Positions 5,379-5,766 of a stretch of 5,766 nucleotides of DNA are shown here, piece by piece; the first letter of the stretch is position 1; each line of letters opens with the position of its first letter. A program made the position numbers and the translations under genes. Source of the DNA: Lachnospiraceae bacterium (GTDB taxonomy: Bacteria > Bacillota_A > Clostridia > Lachnospirales > Lachnospiraceae); the NCBI GenBank assembly GCA_017464045.1, contig JAFUEG010000311.1, positions 1-5,766 of the forward strand, read 5' to 3'. The notes under the pieces were generated by a model that was not told the DNA's origin, made no database searches, and was given only the letters and a program-made list of their open reading frames with translations.

Positions 5379-5387
5379 ATTATAACA
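5379..5387 (-). promoter_or_regulatory. Extended -10 promoter of pflA
   Basis: TGTTATAAT on the minus strand is a perfect -10 box (5379-5384) with the TG extension. The -35 region 17-18 bases upstream (TGGTAT/GGTATT) is poor, which is common for extended -10 promoters. The start would be near 5372, about 30 bases before the ATG. Confidence 0.6.
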
Positions 5388-5431
5388 CAATCCATGTACA
5401 TAATACCATAAAGAAATAAGATTTTAAGCAA

Positions 5432-5532
5432 TGTGCATAATCGAGTAGGGAAGATGAAATCGCACCCTACTCGTGCGCGAGCCGCCGGTCAGCTTTAGCT
5501 GACATATTCATTTCGGCGGCTCTGTGCATAAT
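5432..5532. repeat. Hairpin element bounded by 10-bp direct repeats
   Basis: TGTGCATAAT occurs at 5432-5441 and again at 5523-5532. The 81 bases between them are GC-rich against an AT-rich background and fold almost wholly into two hairpins whose outer bases touch the repeats. Hairpin A is CGAGTAGGG (5442-5450) with CCCTACTCG (5465-5473), 9 bp and a 14-base loop. Hairpin B is GAGCCGCCG (5479-5487) with CGGCGGCTC (5514-5522), 9 bp, enclosing GTCAGC-TTTA-GCTGAC (5488-5503). There is no open reading frame. This resembles a small non-autonomous palindromic (REP/MITE-like) insertion with target duplication, or a structured RNA element between pflB and pflA. The structure is directly visible; the origin is inference. 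Confidence 0.65.
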
Positions 5533-5561
5533 AAATGGGCTGACCTACACGGGTCAGCCCA
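5529..5561 (-). terminator. Terminator-like hairpin after pflB
   Basis: TGGGCTGACC (5561-5552) pairs perfectly with GGTCAGCCCA (5545-5536) around a 6-base loop, 10 bp in all, 25 bases after the pflB stop. The tail ATTTATTAT is an interrupted U tract, so some read-through into pflA is likely. This would fit the need for far more PflB than PflA. Confidence 0.75.
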
Positions 5562-5586
5562 TCAATTGATAATCTAAAAGCACTAA

Positions 5587-5766
5587 TTAAAGTGACTCAT
5601 GGAATGTACGTGAGATAACATCAGCCTGCTGCTCAGGAGTAAGCTTGATGAAGTTAACAGCATATCCTGAAACACGGATAGTAAGCTGTGGATAGTTCTC
5701 CGGATGCTTCTGTGCATCAATTAATGTATCTCTGTTATATACATTAACATTTAAGTGATATCCACC
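5587..5766 (-). CDS. pflB: Pyruvate formate-lyase (formate acetyltransferase), C-terminal 59 residues
   Basis: This is the end of the glycyl-radical enzyme that converts pyruvate and CoA to formate and acetyl-CoA without oxygen. The fragment begins [15 protein letters not shown], close to the GGQHLNVNVMNRE of E. coli PflB. It contains the glycyl-radical loop RVSGYAVNF, in which the Gly (residue 34 of the fragment) carries the radical installed by PflA. It ends [14 protein letters not shown], matching the family C-terminus in length and sequence. [12 protein letters not shown] is diagnostic for pyruvate formate-lyase over glycerol or choline lyases. The start and the active-site cysteines lie beyond the window edge. 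The stop is TAA at 5589-5587, followed by a terminator-like hairpin and then pflA. Confidence 0.97.
   Translation of the reverse strand, partial: GGYHLNVNVYNRDTLIDAQKHPENYPQLTIRVSGYAVNFIKLTPEQQADVISRTFHESL

Noticed and set aside
5432..5561. CRISPR array or riboswitch between pflB and pflA
   Set aside because: Only two short direct repeats with a palindromic core and no regular spacer series; no known riboswitch consensus was recognised.
5561..5570. Palindrome ATCAATTGAT next to the pflB terminator
   Set aside because: A single 10-bp AT-rich palindrome in a 3' untranslated region with no promoter nearby; likely chance.

Overview
This AT-rich window carries seven protein genes, all on the minus strand. 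It reads like a chromosomal housekeeping region of an anaerobic Firmicute, most likely a Lachnospiraceae-type clostridium. The evidence is pyruvate formate-lyase with its radical-SAM activase, the long HPF directly upstream of secA, a YjfB-family motility-associated protein, and strong GGAGG-type ribosome binding sites. Genus and species cannot be fixed from the sequence alone. There are no tRNA or rRNA genes, CRISPR arrays, transposases or phage genes.

In transcription order (right to left): the 3' end of pflB (5587-5766); a terminator-like hairpin and an unusual two-hairpin element bounded by 10-bp direct repeats (5432-5561); pflA (4572-5342); a membrane-anchored CwlD-like N-acetylmuramoyl-L-alanine amidase with a TTG start (3716-4435); a 309-bp gap holding hairpins and a promoter; a 63-residue YjfB-like protein (3215-3406); a secreted two-SH3 NlpC/P60 peptidoglycan hydrolase with a GTG start (1635-2975); the long ribosome hibernation factor hpf (998-1525); and the first 251 codons of secA (1-753).

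Most genes look individually transcribed. Convincing intrinsic terminators follow yjfB, the NlpC/P60 gene and hpf, and sigma-A-type promoters can be read before pflA, the amidase, yjfB, the NlpC/P60 gene and secA (more tentatively before hpf). Functionally the window joins fermentative pyruvate cleavage (PflB plus PflA), envelope remodelling (amidase and NlpC/P60), a motility-associated protein of unknown role, stationary-phase ribosome protection (HPF) and the Sec translocase motor, which would export the NlpC/P60 enzyme.

The two points most worth a second look are the compact GC-rich hairpin element between pflB and pflA, whose ends abut a perfect 10-bp direct repeat, and an exact match to the WalR (YycF) binding consensus just downstream of the promoter of the NlpC/P60 gene, which suggests control by an essential cell-wall two-component system. 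No wholly new multi-gene system is visible.
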